A stretch of 64,000 nt of DNA from an uncultured Formosa sp. (lineage in GTDB: Bacteria; Bacteroidota; Bacteroidia; Flavobacteriales; Flavobacteriaceae): the NCBI RefSeq assembly GCF_947500765.1, contig NZ_CANMTH010000002.1, forward strand, positions 124,001 through 188,000, read 5' to 3'. Under the pieces are notes generated by a model. The model was given only the letters and a program-made list of their open reading frames with translations. It had not been told where the DNA came from and did not search any database. Both the position numbers and the translations under genes were made by a program. Positions 51,680 through 60,558 of the stretch are shown here, piece by piece. Positions within the stretch are counted from its first letter, which is position 1; each line of letters starts with the position of its first letter.

Positions 51680-53311
51680 ATGGTAGATAACAGTCAAATT
51701 ATGAAAACGGTCTCGTTGGAAAAATACGGGATTAAAAATGCCAAAGTCAAGTATCAATTATCTTCAGACGAACTACAAAAAATAACAGTTGATGCTGGTC
51801 TGGGTAAAGAAACGGCAAACGGAACTCTAGTCGTTAATACAGGTAAGTTTACAGGGCGTTCTCCTCAGGATCGTTTTATTGTAAAGGATGATTATACTTC
51901 TGAAAGAGTTTGGTGGGGAAAAACAAATAAAGCTATCTCTCCAGAGAATTTTGATAAACTTGAAAAAGAAGTAACAAAATATCTTTCTGGAAAAGAAATA
52001 TACGCAAGAGATGGTTATGTGTGTGCAGAACCTGAATATAGAACAAATATTAGAACAGTAACTGAATACGCATGGTCTAACATGTTTGTTTTTAATATGT
52101 TTTTACGTCCTACAGCTAGCGAATTAGAAAACTTTAACGAAGATTGGTTAGTGCTTTGTGCGCCTAGTTATGAGTGTCCAGAACCCAAAGAATATGGTAT
52201 CCGTCAAGGAAACTTTTCAATTATAAACTTTACTAAAAAAGTAGTTTTAATTGGTGGATCTGCTTATACAGGAGAAATTAAAAAAGGTGTCTTCTCTGCT
52301 TTAAACATGATTTTGCCAGTAGAAAAAAATGTATTACCAATGCACTGCTCTTCTAATGTAGGTAAAAAAGGTGATACTGCTATTTTCTTCGGATTATCAG
52401 GAACTGGTAAAACAACACTTTCAGCAGATCCAGAAAGAAAATTAATTGGAGATGATGAACATGGTTGGACTGCAGATAACACTATTTTTAACTTTGAAGG
52501 TGGATGTTATGCAAAAGTTATTGATTTATCTGAAGAAAAAGAACCAGATATCTTTAGAGCTGTTAAACCAGGTGCTTTACTTGAAAATATCTTAATTAAA
52601 GAAGATGGGCAACCAGATTATTTAGATAGTAGTATCACTCAAAATACACGTGTTAGTTACCCTATTTATCATATTGATAATATTCAAGAAACACTTTACG
52701 CAAAGAACCCAAAAAATATTTTCTTTTTAACTTGTGATGCTTTTGGTGTATTGCCTCCAGTATCTAAATTAACTCCTGGCCAAGCTGCTTACCACTTTAT
52801 TTCTGGTTATACTGCTAAGGTTGCAGGAACCGAAGCTGGAATTACAGAACCGGTACCGTCTTTCTCTGCTTGTTTTGGAGAGCCATTTATGCCATTACAC
52901 CCAACAGTTTATGGTGAAATGTTAAGTAAAAAAATGACTGAAGCAGGTGTAAATGTTTGGTTAATTAATACTGGATGGAGTGCAGGACCTTACGGTGTTG
53001 GATCTCGTATAAAATTAAAATATACAAGAGCAATGATTACAGCAATTTTAAACGGTGAATTAGAAAATGTTGATTACGATCAAAACTTTATTTTCGGTTT
53101 ACATATGCCTAAATATTGTCCAGGTGTACCAACAGAAATCCTAGATCCAATGAATACTTGGTTGAAAAAAGGAGATTATATTGGAAAAGCCATTCAATTA
53201 GCTCACTCATTTCACTTAAATTTTGAAAAATTCTCTGGACAAGCTTCAGAACAAATAATGGAAGGTGGACCACTAATTGATGAACATCACCACTTACACG
53301 AAAACCTATAG
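51680..53311 (+). CDS. pckA: Phosphoenolpyruvate carboxykinase (ATP), copy 1
   Basis: Converts oxaloacetate and ATP to PEP for gluconeogenesis. ATG at 51680 is chosen by alignment with copy 2; the track start is a TTG 24 bases upstream. Active-site elements are intact: TGRSPQDRF, YTGEIKKGVF, the kinase-1a P-loop FFGLSGTGKTTLSAD, GDDEHGW, FEGGCYAKVIDL and QNTRVSYP. The C-terminus (QIMEGGPLIDEHHHLHENL) differs from the usual Bacteroidota end and from copy 2. It is followed by its own terminator. The paralogue lies 366 bases downstream. Confidence 0.94.
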   Translation: MVDNSQIMKTVSLEKYGIKNAKVKYQLSSDELQKITVDAGLGKETANGTLVVNTGKFTGRSPQDRFIVKDDYTSERVWWGKTNKAISPENFDKLEKEVTKYLSGKEIYARDGYVCAEPEYRTNIRTVTEYAWSNMFVFNMFLRPTASELENFNEDWLVLCAPSYECPEPKEYGIRQGNFSIINFTKKVVLIGGSAYTGEIKKGVFSALNMILPVEKNVLPMHCSSNVGKKGDTAIFFGLSGTGKTTLSADPERKLIGDDEHGWTADNTIFNFEGGCYAKVIDLSEEKEPDIFRAVKPGALLENILIKEDGQPDYLDSSITQNTRVSYPIYHIDNIQETLYAKNPKNIFFLTCDAFGVLPPVSKLTPGQAAYHFISGYTAKVAGTEAGITEPVPSFSACFGEPFMPLHPTVYGEMLSKKMTEAGVNVWLINTGWSAGPYGVGSRIKLKYTRAMITAILNGELENVDYDQNFIFGLHMPKYCPGVPTEILDPMNTWLKKGDYIGKAIQLAHSFHLNFEKFSGQASEQIMEGGPLIDEHHHLHENL

Positions 53312-53337
53312 TAATTAAGTGTATATTTAATATCAAG

Positions 53338-53370
53338 AAAAAGGCTGTCTAAAAAGGTAGCCTTTTTTTA
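53338..53370 (+). terminator. Terminator after pckA copy 1
   Basis: AAAAAGGCTGTC pairs with GGTAGCCTTTTT (two G-T pairs), A-rich loop, long T tract. Confidence 0.75.
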
Positions 53371-53677
53371 TATTTTATTTTTTTTAAGTATTGATTTTTG
53401 TATCATTAAAGTATGAAAAGAAACATCGTTTGGAAGACCAATAAATAGTCAGATTCAATAGAGAGTCTTCTTCTATCTAGTTATAATGGTTTGATTTTTA
53501 TGTATTTAACAATATAACTTAAACGGTGCATTTTTAAGTGTAGTTATTGGTACTTATAGTAACGGGTTGGAGGATTATGATAGTATCCTTTTTTAATATA
53601 AACAAATAATTAATTGAAGTCTATAACCGCAAATGTTAAATTTTTGATGTTTGTACAGTAAAAACCACATTAAAATT
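53371..53677. other. Spacer between pckA copies, possible DUF423 remnant
   Basis: Two collinear stretches resemble the DUF423 gene that precedes pckA copy 1: an ATGAAAAGAAACAT at 53413 like its start, and TTTTTAAGTGTAGTTATTGG at 53531 with about 23 of 27 bases matching 51218-51244. Stops interrupt the frame. The last 35 bases resemble the leader of copy 1 (TTTTGATGTTTG, AGTAAAA). Confidence 0.35.
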
Positions 53678-55291
53678 ATGAGTAATAATCAAATCAAGAA
53701 AACGGTCTCGTTGGAAAAGTATGGGATTAAAAAAGCCAAAGTTAAGTATCAATTATCTTCAGACGAACTACAAGATCTAACTATTGAAAAGGGGCAAGGT
53801 GTAGAGGTGTCTTCAGGTGCGCTAGCAGTGAATACAGGAGAATTTACAGGAAGATCTCCTAAAGATCGATTTATTGTTGAAGATGATATCACAAAAGACA
53901 AAGTATGGTGGGGAGATATAAATATTCCTATTGCACCTAATACATTTGATGCCTTATATGATAAGGTTGTAGATTATTTATCTGAAAAAGAAGTTTTTGT
54001 TAGAGACAGTTATGCGTGTGCAGATGTAAATTACAAAATGAACATTCGTGTTATTAACGAGCATCCTTGGACAAATATGTTTGCTTACAATATGTTTTTA
54101 AGACCTACAGAAGAGGAATTGAAGACTTTTGATCCTGAATGGACTATTGTAAATGCTCCAGGTTTCATGGCAGATCCAAAAGTAGATGGAACACGTCAAC
54201 ATAACTTTGCAATATTAAATTTTACAAAAAAAATCGTATTAATTGGAGGTACTGGTTACACAGGCGAAATTAAAAAGGGAATTTTCTCTGCTTTAAATTT
54301 TATTCTTCCAGTATTTAAAAATACACTTCCAATGCACTGTAGTGCTAACGTAGGAGAGGATGGAGATACAGCAATTTTCTTTGGATTATCAGGAACAGGA
54401 AAAACAACACTTTCTGCAGATCCTAAACGTCGTTTAATTGGAGACGATGAACATGGTTGGACAAAAGAAAACACTGTTTTTAATTTTGAAGGTGGTTGTT
54501 ATGCAAAAGTGATTAACTTATGTAAAGAAAATGAACCAGATATTTATAATGCTATTAAGCGTGGTTCTATCTTAGAAAACGTAATTGTAGATAAAGATGG
54601 TCATGTTGATTTTGCAGATACAAGCATTACACAAAATACACGTGTTAGTTATCCTATAAATTTTATTGATAACATACAGGAGCCATCTATTGGAAAAAAT
54701 CCTAAAAATATATTTTTCTTAACAGCAGATGCTTTTGGAGTAATTCCACCAATATCTAAATTAACGCCAGCACAAGCTGCATACCATTTTATATCTGGAT
54801 ACACAGCAAAAGTGGCAGGGACAGAAGCAGGAATTAAAGAGCCGCAACCATCATTCTCTGCTTGTTTCGGAGCACCATTCATGCCATTACACCCTGCAAA
54901 ATATGCAGAAATGCTAAGTAAAAAGATGAAAGATGCTGGTGTAAACGTTTGGCTTATAAACACAGGTTGGACCGGTGGTGCATACGGTGTTGGTACAAGA
55001 ATGAAATTAAAATATACACGTGCTATGATTAATGCCGTTTTAAATGGAGATTTAGGACTGTATAATCACCACGATTATCATATCCATTCTGTGTTTGGAG
55101 TAGCACAACCTAGAACATGTCCAGGTGTACCTGATTCCGTTTTAAGCCCTAGAGCAACATGGAATGATGATGAGGCGTATTATACTACAGCATTTAAATT
55201 GTCTAATGCATTTAGAATGAATTTTAAACAATTTGAAAGCATAGCAAGCGAGGAAATTAGACGTGGAGGACCACAACGTTACAATCCATAA
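53678..55291 (+). CDS. pckA: Phosphoenolpyruvate carboxykinase (ATP), copy 2
   Basis: Second complete PEPCK gene, 537 residues from ATG 53678. All catalytic motifs are kept: TGRSPKDRF, YTGEIKKGIF, FFGLSGTGKTTLSAD, GDDEHGW and NTRVSYP. The C-terminus EEIRRGGPQRYNP is the form I regard as standard for Bacteroidota, so copy 2 is probably the ancestral-type enzyme. By eye the two proteins are roughly two-thirds identical. The first 25 codons are nearly identical at DNA level, which suggests local conversion. Confidence 0.95.
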   Translation: MSNNQIKKTVSLEKYGIKKAKVKYQLSSDELQDLTIEKGQGVEVSSGALAVNTGEFTGRSPKDRFIVEDDITKDKVWWGDINIPIAPNTFDALYDKVVDYLSEKEVFVRDSYACADVNYKMNIRVINEHPWTNMFAYNMFLRPTEEELKTFDPEWTIVNAPGFMADPKVDGTRQHNFAILNFTKKIVLIGGTGYTGEIKKGIFSALNFILPVFKNTLPMHCSANVGEDGDTAIFFGLSGTGKTTLSADPKRRLIGDDEHGWTKENTVFNFEGGCYAKVINLCKENEPDIYNAIKRGSILENVIVDKDGHVDFADTSITQNTRVSYPINFIDNIQEPSIGKNPKNIFFLTADAFGVIPPISKLTPAQAAYHFISGYTAKVAGTEAGIKEPQPSFSACFGAPFMPLHPAKYAEMLSKKMKDAGVNVWLINTGWTGGAYGVGTRMKLKYTRAMINAVLNGDLGLYNHHDYHIHSVFGVAQPRTCPGVPDSVLSPRATWNDDEAYYTTAFKLSNAFRMNFKQFESIASEEIRRGGPQRYNP

Positions 55292-55322
55292 AAATCTAAA
55301 GTACCAATTAATTTAAACCAAA

Positions 55323-55355
55323 AAAAAGGCGATTCAGAAATGAATCGCCTTTTTA
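55323..55355. terminator. Terminator after pckA copy 2
   Basis: Perfect 13-base-pair stem AAAAAGGCGATTC / GAATCGCCTTTTT with a six-base loop; may also serve the convergent hemD gene. Confidence 0.85.
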
Positions 55356-55384
55356 TATGCAGTAAAGTGAAATAAACAAGTGCG

Positions 55385-56134
55385 TTATCTTCCTTTATTC
55401 GCTTTTTCAATATATTTTTCTAATGCCATAGTCATAGAAGGTGTTTCTGGTGTTGGAGCAGAAATATCTACTCGTAATCCTTTTTCTTCTACAGCCTTAA
55501 TTGTCGTATTTCCAAATACAGCTATACGTGTATTGTTTTGTTTAAAATCTGGAAAATTGTGGAATAAAGATTCAATACCGGAAGGGCTAAAGAATACTAA
55601 AACATCGTAAAGTACATCTGCTAAATCAGATAAATCACTAATTACAGTTTTGTAAAATACAGCTTCTTTCCAATCTATTCCTAAACCATCTAAAATTTGT
55701 GGTACTTCAGGTTTTAATTTGTCTGTCGTAGGTAATAAAAATTTTTCGTCCTTATATTTTTTAATTAAAGGAGTTAGTTCACTAAATGTGCGTTTTCCTA
55801 CGTAAATTTTTCTTTTTCTGTAAACCACATATTTTTGAAGGTAATACGCTACGGCTTCAGATTGGCAGAAATATTTCATTGAATCTGGTACTTTAAAACG
55901 CATTTCTTCAGCAACTCTAAAAAAGTGATCTACCGCATTTCTGCTAGTTAGAATAATAGCAGTGTAGTTATGGAGGTCTACTTTTTGCTGTCTAATTTCT
56001 TTTGCAGGAACTCCTTCTACGTGAATAAAAGGGCGGAAATCAATTTTTACTTTTTGCTTTTCTTGAAGATCAAAATATGGAGAATTTTCTATTTTAGGTT
56101 CTGGCTGAGAGACTAAAATTGTTTTCACTTTCAT
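55385..56134 (-). CDS. hemD: Uroporphyrinogen-III synthase
   Basis: Cyclises hydroxymethylbilane in haem synthesis. The 249 residues fit HemD, a family with low identity: N-terminal VKTILVSQPEP, ILTSRNAVDHFFRV at the first domain end, DVLVFFSPSGIESLFHNFPDF and IAVFGNTTIKAVEEKGLRVDISAPTPETPSM. The PTPE segment and FSPSG are the most telling. It lies downstream of a DUF4271 gene on the same strand. Confidence 0.88.
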   Translation of the reverse strand: MKVKTILVSQPEPKIENSPYFDLQEKQKVKIDFRPFIHVEGVPAKEIRQQKVDLHNYTAIILTSRNAVDHFFRVAEEMRFKVPDSMKYFCQSEAVAYYLQKYVVYRKRKIYVGKRTFSELTPLIKKYKDEKFLLPTTDKLKPEVPQILDGLGIDWKEAVFYKTVISDLSDLADVLYDVLVFFSPSGIESLFHNFPDFKQNNTRIAVFGNTTIKAVEEKGLRVDISAPTPETPSMTMALEKYIEKANKGR

Positions 56135-56157
56135 GAGCGTTTTTTATTAAGATGACC

Positions 56158-56805
56158 TTAGTAAAATGTAATAAATTTATACAAAATTATATAAGGTGCG
56201 ATTTCGAGAGTGCAAAGATACAAAATAAAATAAAATAGGTTCGATTTAATTAATTTTTGATAACGTTTTAAGGAAGTGCTTAAACGTATAATTAATATAG
56301 TGACCAAGATTGACGCTATAATATACAAAATTGTTTTTGATGGAGTTACACTATAAATTAAAACAGCATTTACAGGAACAAGCAACATACCGAAGTAATT
56401 TTTATAACTCTTTTTTTGAAAAATGTAGTTGTCAATAATATCATCTATGTTAAATAGATTGGCTATAAGTTTTTCAAAAAGTATTTTTACAATTAAAAAG
56501 GCAGCTATACCAAATGTAATTGTAAGCATAAGTCTAGTGTCTATATGTGCATCACCAAATAATACTTTGTAGCATATACTTAAAAAAATAGCAGTAGAAA
56601 TAATAAAATTCGTTAACAGTAGTGTGTCAAATTGGTCTATAACCTTAAGGTCTCGAGAATAAATATTAAAATATTTAGAATTGGTTAAAAGAGCCGCTAA
56701 ATCGTTAAATCTATTTGTGAATCTTGTCTTGGCAATAGCCAGGCAAATAAGCCCAACCATTATTAAAATGGTAAATATTTCATTATATGTGACCTCTCGA
56801 AGCAT
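56158..56805 (-). CDS. DUF4271 membrane protein
   Basis: Integral membrane protein of 215 residues with about six helices (TILIMVGLICLAIAK, NFIISTAIFLSICYK, LMLTITFGIAAFLIVKILFEKL and others). DUF4271 proteins sit next to hemD in many Flavobacteria. Function unknown. Starts at the divergent gap with the mannosyltransferase gene; a TAATTTTG box is located only five bases before its ATG. Confidence 0.82.
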   Translation of the reverse strand: MLREVTYNEIFTILIMVGLICLAIAKTRFTNRFNDLAALLTNSKYFNIYSRDLKVIDQFDTLLLTNFIISTAIFLSICYKVLFGDAHIDTRLMLTITFGIAAFLIVKILFEKLIANLFNIDDIIDNYIFQKKSYKNYFGMLLVPVNAVLIYSVTPSKTILYIIASILVTILIIRLSTSLKRYQKLIKSNLFYFILYLCTLEIAPYIILYKFITFY

Positions 56806-56884
56806 GGGTCAAAATTATTTAAAATAATAATAGCGACATTGAATTATTAAGAAATATTTTAAAAAAAGAAGTAGTTAAAAGATG

Positions 56885-56892
56885 TACATTTG
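56885..56892 (+). promoter_or_regulatory. Predicted -7 box upstream of the glycosyltransferase gene
   Basis: TACATTTG, 21 bases before the GTG start at 56914. No -33 element is seen. Confidence 0.4.
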
Positions 56893-56913
56893 TAATATTA
56901 ATAGCAATTTTAA

Positions 56914-57639
56914 GTGAGAGACTCTATAGTCATAATCCCTACATATAACGAGATTGAAAATATAGAAGCCATAATTAGGGCCGTATTTTCGCAAGAAAAG
57001 GACTTTAATATTCTGGTTGTCGACGATAATTCGCCGGATTTAACCGCGTTAAAAGTAAAAGCATTACAGAAAGAATTTCCTGAACGTTTATTTTTAGAAG
57101 TCAGGCAAGGTAAATCAGGTTTAGGGACCGCATATATTCATGGGTTTAAATGGTGTTTAAATCACGACTATCAATATATTTTTGAAATGGATGCAGATTT
57201 TTCTCATAACCCTGCCGATTTAGTATGTTTGTACAATGCTTGTGCTAATAATGGTGCCGATTTATCTATTGGCTCGCGGTATGTTAAGGGGGTAAATGTA
57301 GTAAACTGGCCAATGAACCGTGTGTTAATGTCTTATATGGCATCTAAATACGTGCGCGTAATTACAGGAATGAAAATTCATGATACTACAGCTGGTTTTG
57401 TGTGTTATAAACGTGAAGTTTTAGAGACTATTAATTTAGATAAAATAAAGTTTGTTGGTTATGCGTTTCAAATAGAAATGAAATTTAAAGCTTACATTAA
57501 AAAGTTTAAAATAGAAGAAGTACCGGTTATTTTTACCGATAGAACTAAAGGAGAATCAAAATTAAGTTCAGGAATTATTTCTGAAGCAATTTTTGGTGTG
57601 ATTTCAATGAAATTGAAAAGTATATTTAAAAGACAGTAA
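56914..57639 (+). CDS. Polyprenol monophosphomannose synthase-like glycosyltransferase
   Basis: GT2 enzyme of 241 residues that likely moves mannose from GDP-mannose to a polyprenyl phosphate. GT-A features: SIVIIPTYNEIENIEAIIRAV, VVDDNSPDLTA, the DxD-type EMDADFSHNP, IGSRYVKG and TAGFVCYKREVLE. No C-terminal membrane helices, as in Dpm1-type proteins. GTG start: no ATG upstream keeps the conserved N-terminus. It is five bases before pyrC. Confidence 0.9.
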   Translation: MRDSIVIIPTYNEIENIEAIIRAVFSQEKDFNILVVDDNSPDLTALKVKALQKEFPERLFLEVRQGKSGLGTAYIHGFKWCLNHDYQYIFEMDADFSHNPADLVCLYNACANNGADLSIGSRYVKGVNVVNWPMNRVLMSYMASKYVRVITGMKIHDTTAGFVCYKREVLETINLDKIKFVGYAFQIEMKFKAYIKKFKIEEVPVIFTDRTKGESKLSSGIISEAIFGVISMKLKSIFKRQ

Positions 57640-57643
57640 TATT

Positions 57644-58990
57644 ATGCAGCTAAAACAAGTACTAATAAAAAACGCTAAGATTGTAAATGAAGGCGAAATT
57701 TTTGAAGGCGACATTTTAATTGAAGGTGAATTTATCAAAGAAGTAGGAGAGTCTATTAGTGCCAAGTCTTCAGAAGTTCAAGTTTTTGATGCAGAAGGTA
57801 AATATGTGTTACCCGGAGTTATCGATGATCAGGTGCATTTTAGAGAACCAGGATTAACTCAGAAAGCAAATATAGCTACAGAATCTAAAGCAGCAATTGC
57901 AGGTGGTATTACGTCGTTTATAGAAATGCCAAACACGATTCCGCAAACAACTACAATCGAAAAATTAGACGAAAAATTTGCTATTGCAGCAGAAACATCT
58001 CATGCTAATTATTCGTTTATGTTTGGAGGAACTAACGATAATTTAGAAGAAATTTTAAAAGTAGACACTAAAAATGTAGCTGCTTTAAAACTATTTTTAG
58101 GCTCGTCTACAGGGAATATGCTTGTGGATAATCCAAAAGTTTTAGAAGAGATTTTTTCAAAAGTAAAAATGTTAATCGCTGTACATTGTGAAGACGAAGA
58201 CACGATAAAAACTAATTTTGAAGCATTTAAAGAAAAGTACGGCGAGGATATTCCAATTAAATATCATCCAGAGATTCGTAGTGAGGAAGCTTGTTACTTA
58301 TCATCTTCTAAAGCCGTAGAGCTTGCCAAGAAAACAGGAGCAAGACTACATGTTTTTCATTTATCTACAGGTAAGGAAACGAAGCTGTTTTCAAATAAAA
58401 TTCCGTTAAAAGATAAAAAGATAACAGCCGAAGTGTGTATTCATCATTTATGGTTTACCGATGCCGATTACGAGAAAAAAGGAACATTTATTAAATGGAA
58501 TCCGGCAGTGAAAACTGAAAAAGATCAAGATCAACTTTGGGAAGCACTTTTAGACGGACGTATAGATGTTGTGGCAACAGACCATGCACCACATACACTT
58601 GAAGAAAAACAAAATGTTTATACCAAAGCGCCTTCTGGAGGGCCGTTAGTACAACACGCTTTACCTGCAATGTTAGAAATGCACCATCGTGGTAAAATTT
58701 CTCTTGAAAAAGTGGTTGAAAAAATGTGTCATAATCCTGCTACATTATTTCAGGTCGAAAAAAGAGGTTTTATTAAAGTAGGATATTTTGCAGATTTAGT
58801 TGTAGTTGATTTAAATAATCCTTGGACAGTTACAAAAGAAAATATTTTATATAAATGCCAATGGTCTCCTTTTGAAGGAACAACATTTAAATCGCGTATT
58901 ACAGATACGTTTTTAAATGGCGAATTGGTATATCATAATTTTAAATTTAACAACGTTAAAGCAGCAAAACGTTTAACTTTTAACAGATAG
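57644..58990 (+). CDS. pyrC: Dihydroorotase
   Basis: Third step of pyrimidine synthesis, a cytoplasmic amidohydrolase of 448 residues. Metal site HFREPGL (written DQVHFREPGLT), the carboxylated Lys region AALKLFLGSSTG, His ligands in AVHCEDED and LHVFHLSTG, and the catalytic Asp in VATDHAPHTLEEK. It is of the longer class I type. Cotranscribed with the mannosyltransferase and the DUF4296 lipoprotein, the latter starting immediately after its stop. Confidence 0.93.
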   Translation: MQLKQVLIKNAKIVNEGEIFEGDILIEGEFIKEVGESISAKSSEVQVFDAEGKYVLPGVIDDQVHFREPGLTQKANIATESKAAIAGGITSFIEMPNTIPQTTTIEKLDEKFAIAAETSHANYSFMFGGTNDNLEEILKVDTKNVAALKLFLGSSTGNMLVDNPKVLEEIFSKVKMLIAVHCEDEDTIKTNFEAFKEKYGEDIPIKYHPEIRSEEACYLSSSKAVELAKKTGARLHVFHLSTGKETKLFSNKIPLKDKKITAEVCIHHLWFTDADYEKKGTFIKWNPAVKTEKDQDQLWEALLDGRIDVVATDHAPHTLEEKQNVYTKAPSGGPLVQHALPAMLEMHHRGKISLEKVVEKMCHNPATLFQVEKRGFIKVGYFADLVVVDLNNPWTVTKENILYKCQWSPFEGTTFKSRITDTFLNGELVYHNFKFNNVKAAKRLTFNR

Positions 58991-59467
58991 ATGAAACGTT
59001 TAATCTTAGTTATTTTAACCGTATTCAGTATAATATCTTGTCAGGATATTAGGAAGCCCGAAAAACCAAAAAATCTGATTCCTAAAAATAAGATGGTAGA
59101 TATCATTATTGATATGAGTATGTTATCTGCAACTAGAGGTTTCGATAAAAAAAAGTTGGATAGCAATAGCATTTCTGTGAAGTCTTATATATATGGTAAG
59201 TATAATATAGATAGTTTGCAGTTTGCAAAAAGTAATGAGTTTTACTCTTATAATATTGAAGAATACGAAGCTTTATACGAAAAAGTAGATGATAGTTTAA
59301 AGGCGCTTAAACAAAAATTTCAAGATATTCAAGATGCCGAATTAGAAACGAGACGTAAAAAAGATTCGTTAGATAAATTGAGTGTTCCTGAATTGAAACC
59401 GGTAAAGAATAAAGCTGAAAAAAACTTAAAACTAGACAGTTTAAAATTGTTTAAAAAGCGAGATTAA
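58991..59467 (+). CDS. DUF4296 lipoprotein
   Basis: Lipoprotein of 158 residues (lipobox IISC, Cys about 17). DUF4296 region: LIPKNKMVDIIIDMSMLSATRG ... YIYGKYNIDSLQFAKSNEFYSYNIEEY. The C-terminal third is a charged helix (LKQKFQDIQDAELETRRKKDS). Function unknown. The ATG directly follows the pyrC stop, and the gene overlaps the convergent SDR gene by four bases. Confidence 0.88.
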   Translation: MKRLILVILTVFSIISCQDIRKPEKPKNLIPKNKMVDIIIDMSMLSATRGFDKKKLDSNSISVKSYIYGKYNIDSLQFAKSNEFYSYNIEEYEALYEKVDDSLKALKQKFQDIQDAELETRRKKDSLDKLSVPELKPVKNKAEKNLKLDSLKLFKKRD

Positions 59468-60471
59468 AGGTCGTCCTTAAATTGTTTTGAAATAACTTGA
59501 ATGCTATCTTCTATTGGTGTCCACTTATAATGTAAAAGCGATGTTATTTTGTCTGAGCTATATGTTGATTTCGAATTAATAGTCTGTGCTATTTGTCTGC
59601 TTAAGACTCTTTTTTTGCCAGTAAGTTTATGGCGTAACCAGTCTAAGCGCCAACCCATTTCTGCTTGCCAAGGTTGTACGCTTTTTTTAGGAATATTAAC
59701 GCCTAAATGAGTCGCAATAGTTTGTAATAATTGTTTAAAACTCCAGTGTTCTGAAACTAAAATGTAACTTTCATTTTTAACGTCTGTTTTCATTAAAGCT
59801 ATCATAATAGTAACCACATCATTTACAGCAACAATACCTGTAATTCCATTCGTGTAATACTTTAAGTTGTTGTAAACACGTTTAAATAAATTCCCGCTAC
59901 CTTGGTTCCAGTTGCCTCCTCCTAATATAACTCCAGGATTTATAATTACAGCATGTAAACCTTCTTGTGTGCCACGCCAAACTTCCATTTCGGCACCATA
60001 TTTAGTAATGGCATACACGTTATTATCTTCTTCTGGGTTCCAATAGGTTTCTTCTGTAATAGGGTCTTTGGTTAACGACTTTCCTAAAGTGGCAACAGAA
60101 CTCACATAGCAGAGTTTTTTAATGTTATGTGCTAAACATAAATTAACAATATTTGTTGTGCCTTGGGTGTTTGTGCGTTTTAAAATTAGATAATCGTTGG
60201 GGTCAAAAGAAACTAGAGCAGCACAATGATAAACGTGACTTACATCCTTAAAAGTTTTGTTTAAATCTGGGATGTTTAAAAGATCGGCTTTTATCCATTC
60301 AATACTATTAAAAAGCGGGTCTACCGTAGCTGTATAATACGAAAAGACCTTTTTTACAACCTCAAGTTTTTGTTCAGATCTGTAAATTGCTCTTATTTTT
60401 TCCTTGTTGCTTGCTAGTTTATAAAGTAAATGCGCACCAACAAGACCTGTGCCTCCTGTAACTAAAATCAT
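59464..60471 (-). CDS. NAD-dependent epimerase/dehydratase (extended SDR)
   Basis: Rossmann-fold oxidoreductase of 335 residues. The dinucleotide motif is MILVTGGTGLVGAHLLYKL. Catalytic Ser/Tyr/Lys lie in CYVSSVATLG and YAITKYGAEMEVW. It is similar to dihydroflavonol reductase-like and 3-beta-HSD-like bacterial SDRs. The substrate is not predictable, although a sugar nucleotide is less likely than a small ketone or lipid given the NPGVILG block. Confidence 0.88.
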   Translation of the reverse strand: MILVTGGTGLVGAHLLYKLASNKEKIRAIYRSEQKLEVVKKVFSYYTATVDPLFNSIEWIKADLLNIPDLNKTFKDVSHVYHCAALVSFDPNDYLILKRTNTQGTTNIVNLCLAHNIKKLCYVSSVATLGKSLTKDPITEETYWNPEEDNNVYAITKYGAEMEVWRGTQEGLHAVIINPGVILGGGNWNQGSGNLFKRVYNNLKYYTNGITGIVAVNDVVTIMIALMKTDVKNESYILVSEHWSFKQLLQTIATHLGVNIPKKSVQPWQAEMGWRLDWLRHKLTGKKRVLSRQIAQTINSKSTYSSDKITSLLHYKWTPIEDSIQVISKQFKDDL

Positions 60472-60522
60472 AAATCGAAGGTAAAGAATTATTTAATATA
60501 GGGGTAATTATACTATGATTTT

Positions 60523-60530
60523 TATCTTTG
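60523..60530 (+). promoter_or_regulatory. Predicted tyrS -7 box
   Basis: TATCTTTG, 28 bases upstream of the tyrS ATG. No clear -33. Confidence 0.4.
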
Positions 60531-60558
60531 CAGGAGATTATTAAAAATTTTAGAAATA

